This document shows, piece by piece, positions 58,301 through 64,000 of a stretch of DNA of 64,000 bases (position 1 is its first letter; every line of letters begins with the position of its first letter). The notes under the pieces are model-generated. The model did not search any database. It was given only the letters and a program-made list of their open reading frames with translations, and had not been told where the DNA came from. Position numbers and translations under genes: made by a program. The DNA is from Closterium sp. Naga37s-1 (taxonomy: Eukaryota > Streptophyta > Zygnematophyceae > Desmidiales > Closteriaceae). Where the stretch lies: contig CANJKZ010001112.1 in the NCBI GenBank assembly GCA_947471745.1, positions 472,001 through 536,000 of the forward strand. Reading direction: 5' to 3'.

Positions 58301-61300
58301 CCCCAGACGCAGCACCCCCATGCTCAGGACCTCCAGGCCCCTCACGCGCAGGCTCAGCACCTCCAGGCTCCGCACCCACAGGCTCCTCAAGCTCAGCACC
58401 CCCAGACTCAGCACCCCCACGCTGCGCAACCCCAAGCTCCGCACCCCCAGGGACAGCACCACTCCCAGCAGAACCAGAGTCACCAGTGACCTCAACAGGC
58501 GCAGGGACGGGAGGGTCTACCTCAGAAACACCTGAAGGAGCAGGGCCTGGCGCAGGGAGGGGGTCTACCTGGGGAGGACCTGGGGCGAGAAAGAGCGGCG
58601 GGAGGGGGTGAGGAGCAGTGCGGTAGGGGAAGAGGCGGTAAAAGGGGACCGACTCGTCAAAGGTGACGTCCTGAGACGCAAAGACACGGCGCGAGGCGGG
58701 GTCGTAAAACTGCCAGCCAGGCGCGTCAGGGACAAAGCCAAGGAAGACGCAAGGAATGGCGCGAGGGGAGAGTTTGTCCGCAGTGGTATCGCGGACAAAG
58801 GCACGAGCACCCCAGACCCGGAAACGCGACGCGTCGCCAACCTTCCCCGTCCACAGCAGTGTGGGCGAGGTCTCCGGCAAGGAGACACGGGGCCAAAGGT
58901 TGAGCTGATGCGCGGCGTACCGGACCGCAAACGGCCACAGAAAATGGGGGGCAGCCGCATGGATCATGGAGGTACGAGGGACCTCCATGACTAAGCCAAT
59001 GCGGCGCTCAGCAACCCCATTCTGCTGCGGAGAGGCCGGAAGCGTGAACGTCTGGCGGATGCCGTGCTCCGCACAGAAGGCCGCCAAGAGGTCTGAGGAG
59101 AACTCACCACCTCTGTCAGAGTGCAGACGCAGGACAGGAAAGTCCGACTGGAACCGCTCGCGGAGCTGGAGACGAGCAGCGCGGATCCAGGGGATCAAAA
59201 CATCAGGGACATCCCCCTTGCGCTGCAATGGGAAGACCGTGGTGTAACGCGTGTAGTCGTCGACAACCAGCAGGAAGTACCGCTTGTGGCCCTGTCCACG
59301 GACGCGGGCTGGGCCCCACACGTCCAGGTGGAGAGTCTGCAGTGGAGCCTCTGTGGGAGGGAACGAGGAGGAGTGAGGAGCGGCGCGCTGCCGCCCCTCG
59401 ACGCAAGGAATGCAGGGCGGCGCAGGCGAGGGAGGGAGGGCAGGCAGAGACCTGGGAAGACCAGAGACCAGGAAACGAGAGTGCATGCTACGCAGGCGAG
59501 GCAGGGAGGGGTGACCAAGGCGGTGGTGCCACAGGAGAGTGTCGTGCGACAGCCGGCGACACTCACACTGTGTAGCTACCTGAGCAGATGCGTGTAACTG
59601 GGGAGACAAAGGGGCGGAGCGTGACGCAGTGGTGAGGGTGTACAGACTGGACCCTGGTGCACGAGTGAACGTGGCCAGGTGACGGCCGGTCTGGGAGCAC
59701 GTGCAAATCGCCACACGCTGCCGGCCAGGGGTGAAGGTGTCAACCCCCGCATCCTGGAGGACAGCGTTACTCACCAAGTTCGTAGAGAACGAGGGGAGGT
59801 GGAGACCAGACAGCTCACCAGACGGGACCGCCGGACACGGAAGCACAGTGGAAGACCGTGCAAGCACTGGGCCCCTAGAGGGGTCAGCCAGTGAGACAGG
59901 AACAGGTGCAGGGAGGGGAGTGACTGTGGTACTGTCGCGAAAGAAACAGCGGGAAGCACCTGAGTCAAGTGTAAAGGTGTGCAAGGCCTGTGCAGGCGCA
60001 GTACCAAGGGGAGCAGACTCACAAGCACCTAGTGCTGCAGGGGCTATACCAGGGGCTATACCAGGATCCGGCGGCACACACAAGTAGCAGTCACCCTCAG
60101 CACTAACAGTCAATGCATACATAGCAGCAAGAATTGCCTCATAGTCAAGATCAAAGATAGGTACATCACGTCTAAGCAGGTCTGCCCAGTTGGGGAACTC
60201 AGTAGCATCAGGAAACTTGGCGCGCCAGGCGTCGCTAAGCCGAGCGAAGCAGCGCTGCTCAGTGTGAAACCCTGTGCACTGGCGACCAGTGCGGGGACCT
60301 GTGCGAATGATATAGGGGCAGCGACCAGGACCCCCAGAAGCCCCACGCCTGGCATACCAGTCAAGAAGCTGCTGGGAAGTGGGGGTCTGGCGCTGACGCT
60401 GCTGCTGCTGCTGCTGCGGCTGCTGCTGGCCCTGACCACCACTGCCACCACCGCTCCCTCCTCCCCCACCGCCGCTGCTGCCCCCTCCACCGCTCCCAGT
60501 GCCTCTGCCGCCCCCACCACCACCTCCACCGCCTCCACCCCCACGACCACCCCCACCACCTCCACCTCCCCCGCCGCCTGCACCACCGCCACCTCCACCG
60601 CCACCCCCACCTCCCCTGCCACCCTTGCCGCCTCTGCCGCTGCGACGCTTCCCACTAGGAGCGGAAGCAGCCCCGACCTCCTCAGCACCACGGTAGTCGT
60701 GAGCAGCAGCTGTGGAGGCGTAGGAGGGGGTGAGAGGGGAGGGGGAGCACCCCTCAAAGAGGGGAGAGCGAGGAGTGCCACGAGCAGCACCTACAGCGAG
60801 GATGTTCTTCTCTGTTGCGAGGAGGTGCTTCTCGAAGTCCTCGACAGTGAGAGTGGGGGGGTCTAGCGCGAGGAAGTGGTCCCTGACAGAGCTAAGAGTG
60901 TCAGGGAGGCGGGTGACGAGGAAATAGAGAGTGAAGTACATCGGGGGAGGGTTTGCGACGCAGAACTCGGCTGAAAGGGCGGCACGAAAGCGAGTGTCAG
61001 TAGCGCGCAGGTGGGAAATGAGGTCATCAGCAGTGGTGAACGAGGAAAGGTCGGGGAACAGGTAGGGTAGCATGAGCCGACCTATGGCTGCAGTGGCCGG
61101 GGAGGAGTAGCGCGCAACTACAGCGTCGTACAGCGTCTTAGCAGTTTTGTGCTGGCTGAAATGCGCGCGCTCAGTAATCGGCAGATGGTTCCTAATAGCT
61201 AGGCGTGCAGCAGCATCGCGAGTCTGCCACTGCGAGCGTTCGAGAGCAGGAGCATCGGCAGCAGGAGCAACGGCAGTGCTAGACACGTAATCGAACAATG

Positions 61301-61412
61301 AAACGCCCTCTTTGGCATCGGTCAGAAGGAATAGTTGGAGATCATCTAACCACACAGCGAACTCTATGGGGCGACCGGCAGGCTCGAACGCGAGAACGTT
61401 AGGCGTCGTCAT
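55382..61412 (-). pseudogene. Copia gag-pol of element E, few lesions
   Basis: Reading leftward from ATG 61412-61410: a capsid-like Gag N-terminus, Gly-rich stretch (about 60460-60640 on the map), Cys/His cluster (about 60230-60330), protease LDSGAS (about 59960), HHRLGHPS (about 59520), integrase and an AEPGG-type linker, all in one frame to about 58076. A 1-nt change in a six-C run (58071-58076) shifts the frame. The next frame carries stops at 57446-57448, 56228-56230 and 56150-56152 but includes RT with YVDDL (about 56350) and RNase H, ending at 55382. A longer ORF start at 61562 lies in AGCAGGC repeats and is not used. Confidence 0.92.
58200..58470 (-). repeat. AEPGG-type 15-bp repeat in pol of element E
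   Basis: CAGGCTCAGCACCCC-like units on the plus strand, between integrase and RT. More degenerate than in element B. A second repeat of GCAGCTCCAGCACCCTCA type lies at 57650-57860. Confidence 0.85.
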
Positions 61413-61419
61413 AATGGCA

Positions 61420-61860
61420 GCAGGCAGAGGCAGGAGGCAGCAGGCAGCAGACAAGAGGCAGCAGGCACTAGGCCACAAGCAAAGACAGAGGCAGCAGGCA
61501 GCAGGCAGGAGACAGCAGGCAGCAGACAGGAGACAGCAGGCAGCAGGCGGGAGCGGCCGCACGCGACCTCCTAAGGCAGCGCGCTAAGCAGCAGCGGGCC
61601 GCGCAGGCGGTCGACGCGACGCGCGGCGCAGTGGCGGGCTGCACTGGCGACAGACGCGGCGCGCGGGGCGACGGCGGGCTGCGCGCGGCGGCGGGCTGCG
61701 CGGGCTCTACGCGGGCTGCGCGAGCGACGCGGGCCGGCGCGCGGCGCTACAGCAGTGGCGCGCGCTAAAAACCGTGACGCGCGCGCTAGCAGTCGAGGCG
61801 CGCGCGAAAAAAAAAAGTGACGCGCACTGCGGCCGAGGCGCGCGCGGGCAGCAGGCAAGG
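61420..61860 (-). repeat. Leader repeats of element E
   Basis: GGCAGCAGGCAGCAG units (61420-61550), then GCGCGC-rich sequence (61560-61860) before the primer-binding site. Confidence 0.8.
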
Positions 61861-61901
61861 CTGGCAGTTAGGTGGGCCCAATTCTTAGGTCCTAGAGACT
61901 T

Positions 61902-61917
61902 CCTGCTCTAGTTACCA
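61902..61917 (-). promoter_or_regulatory. Primer-binding site of element E
   Basis: TGGTAACTAGAGCAGG on the minus strand, directly next to the 5' LTR. It is a diverged initiator tRNA-Met type site. Confidence 0.75.
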
Positions 61918-62049
61918 TGTTAAGAACTAAGAATGGTGAGATTAGGTCAAGGTTGGTGGGGGTACAAGACTAGAGTGTCGAGAAAGTTTCTATACCCCCT
62001 AAGGCTCTCCCCAATATAGCCTAGATAATCATATGCATGTGTTTTAACA
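61918..62049 (-). repeat. 5' LTR of element E
   Basis: TGTTAAGAACTAAGAATGG ... GTTTTAACA on the plus strand, followed by the TSD CTTTG at 62050. Confidence 0.93.
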
Positions 62050-62514
62050 CTTTGCATCATTCATCTCATGGCAATCAGCAGACTGGTAACATATGGATGA
62101 TGAAAGGTAGCTGAATTCAGTGGTGATGTGCAGGCATACAATTATTACCCTTGATTATTCATAGGGCAGTATAAGTTGAAAACAAAACCTTTCACATGAA
62201 AACTCTTTTCATTAACCAAGAAGTTGTGAGCTGACAGCCATTCGTTCACATCTGCAGTACTAGAACCGAATTGTTATCCACTGCACCCTTCAACCAGCCA
62301 TAGTGCACTGGCTACCCCACAAGAGGGTACGAGTACAGAAGAAATTGATGTTTGGACGGCTGAACACCGAATCCATGCAGTGATAGTCATGGTTGGTTGC
62401 CTGAATTGCCACCCAGTCAAACAGACTCTGCCTCTATGTACGACTTCTATGTACGAAAACAACGGAACTCTAAAGACAACGATTTGTAAGGACAAGAGGA
62501 TGATAAAAACAAGC

Positions 62515-62812
62515 CCTCAGCGTTGGTGGATATTTACCACACATGACATAGGACCGAAGTCCAGAGCCTTTCAGAGTGTGTAACAAATGTGATCGTCACT
62601 GGGCCAGTAATGGAATGAGCGAGAAAAAACGGTATGATCATGAAGCTTGAAAAAAAAATTGCAGACCAAGCAAGGGAGAAGCAAAAGAAAATGTACGCGG
62701 TAGACGAGAAACTGGCCCTCAGCGTTGGTGGATATTGACCACACTGGATAAGAGACCGAAGTCCAGAATCCATTCAGAGTGTGTAACAAGTGGAATCGTC
62801 ACCGGGACAGCC
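62515..62812. repeat. Direct duplication of about 90 bp, 200 bp apart
   Basis: CCTCAGCGTTGGTGGATATT through CAGAGTGTGTAACAA ... ATCGTCAC occurs at about 62517-62599 and 62718-62803 with about 10-15% differences. Possibly the two ends of a short LTR-like or solo repeat, but no coding or TSD evidence supports that. Confidence 0.7.
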
Positions 62813-63514
62813 AAGGAGAAGCAGAGTGACAAGCGAAACGCAAAAGGAACGGCAAAACGGGATCGTGAGGCGGTTACTCCAGAATTTTGAACTTCACATT
62901 ACGAGTTTGAAAACAATGGAGCCAGCAAGAAGCATCCACGCGGCTAAGCTCGCAAATCAGGCAGACGCTAACAGATGGATGGAGCAGAAGCATCATGCTA
63001 CAACCAACGCATCAGGTCTAGCCCCGAATCTTGCACTCGGCTCAGTTGTCGCCAGACTTTGCAGGACATTCGCAGTGCACCTCAATCAGATCCTCACGAA
63101 ATTTCGGAGTCCTGCTCCCGCGTGAAAGCACAGGTGAGAATCCTCGGCGCATGTCACGCTTACTTGGATCTCTGTCTCATCTTTCTTCTTTTGCGCTTCA
63201 ACCGCCGCATACGCTTTTTCTTCCACTGCAAACACAAGTAGTAACACGGAAATCAGTATCGACGAACTAGTTGGAAATTCGGCAACGGTCGAACCGAAAA
63301 GATGGATCACACGGACCGAGCACGAAGGTAGAAAAACGAGCTATAAAAAACATAGCCTAAATCGCCATTGGTAAATGCGCTAAGGGAACTTAGGGGCCGG
63401 CTGGGAAAAGGTGACTCTACCTTATCTCTCATGGTTGCAGGTTGCTGTGACTCGGAGAATGAAAAAGAGCATCCGCAGTAGAATATGAGGGTTCCAGTCG
63501 GGCGAGCAGTGGCA

Positions 63515-63655
63515 CTGGGGAAAGGGGGGACAGCTGTCGGGAGAGGGGGAATGGGTTGCGGGGAGGAATGGGGGAATGTGTTGCGGGAGGGGGAATGGGG
63601 AGACAGCTGTCGGGGGAGGGGGAATGTGTTGCGGGAGGGGGAAAAGCTACGAAGC
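63515..63655 (+). repeat. G-rich minisatellite-like tract
   Basis: GACAGCTGTCGGG.GAGGGGGAATG and GTGTTGCGGGAGGGGGAA repeat two to three times. The strand has many GGGG runs. Confidence 0.8.
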
Positions 63656-64000
63656 AGGGGAAGCAATGGGGGGGTAGCAATGCAGGGGACTGCTTTGGTG
63701 GCGCAGTTGAAGCTTGTGGTGCACCACCAACGAGTACGCTTTAGATAGATTTGCTGATTTGTGAAACAGATCAGGCATGACACACGAAAAAAAACATCTC
63801 GTTAGCACACAACATTTAGCAAATTACTGTTGTAGTCAACAATGCACATACAGGTTCTAGTATATTCTAAGCGGTTAAAGAGACAGTTGGACCTGAAATC
63901 TCCCCTCATTATGCAGCATGGTCACAATATTCTGACATTTTCTATGCAGAATATTTTATTGGGGCACTGGCAAGTCAGTGCTAGAATAAGCAGGCAGGAA

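Larger units (their letters stand above)
55001..62049 (-). mobile_element. Complete Ty1/Copia element on the minus strand (element E), TSD CTTTG
   Basis: LTRs at 55001-55139 (139 bp, 3') and 61918-62049 (132 bp, 5') differ by 10-bp and 3-bp indels and about five substitutions. Target duplication CTTTG lies at 54996-55000 and 62050-62054. The primer-binding site is at 61902-61917. Domain order on the minus strand is leader, Gag, protease, integrase, RT, RNase H. Confidence 0.96.
62050..64000. other. Intergenic, no gene recognised
   Basis: About 1.95 kb without a convincing coding region. It contains a direct duplication (62515-62810) and a G-rich tract (63485-63660), listed separately. Confidence 0.5.

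Noticed and set aside
61413..61562. Longer start for Gag of element E at 61562
   Set aside because: The extra residues come from AGCAGGC repeats. The ATG at 61412 aligns with the Gag start of element B.

Overview
This is nuclear DNA from a plant-lineage (streptophyte) eukaryote. I cannot name the species. The evidence is spliced genes with GT/AG introns, a LESV/ESV1-type starch protein known from plants and green algae, CCCTAAA-type (plant telomere-like) motifs, and many Ty1/Copia retrotransposons. A GH5 protein resembling Acidothermus E1-type cellulases is not typical of seed plants, so an early-diverging land plant or a streptophyte alga is an inference. I saw no rRNA, tRNA or CRISPR.

Layout. 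(1) 1-4486: a decayed Copia element, cut by the window edge, inserted into a Ty3/Gypsy chromovirus remnant (4486-5052 and 12489-12545). (2) 5053-12488: a young Copia element with 133-bp LTRs differing at one base and 5-bp TSD TAAGG, inserted in the start of the chromovirus LTR. (3) 12.5-19.9 kb: low gene density, with two Mutator-like MITEs of one family with perfect 9-bp TSDs, a 436-codon unknown ORF, a 91-codon secreted-peptide candidate and a foldback repeat. (4) 19952-24688: a seven-exon GH5 gene, collinear with E1-type endoglucanases but lacking the nucleophile Glu and two conserved His. (5) 26661-39715: an eleven-exon LESV/ESV1-like tryptophan-rich starch protein gene of about 447 codons. 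(6) 41.2-62.0 kb: a Copia cluster: a degenerate plus-strand element (41225-54564) holding a minus-strand nested element (42625 to about 49369), then a separate minus-strand element (55001-62049, TSD CTTTG). (7) 62.05-64.0 kb: no recognised gene.

The most unusual signal is in the two spliced genes. Nearly every exon has extra, mostly partial tandem copies lying in the neighbouring intron, often with an intact donor or acceptor. The introns also carry 17- and 18-bp minisatellites, one about 3 kb long, and a roughly 290-bp higher-order repeat containing CCCTAAACCCCACA units. In both gene models, choosing one copy per exon gives a continuous reading frame with matching phases. The locus therefore looks like two functional gene models whose introns grew by repeated local duplication of exon edges. 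Long-read support is needed to exclude assembly error.

No operon-like logic applies. The retrotransposons flank the two genes and none was seen inside them.
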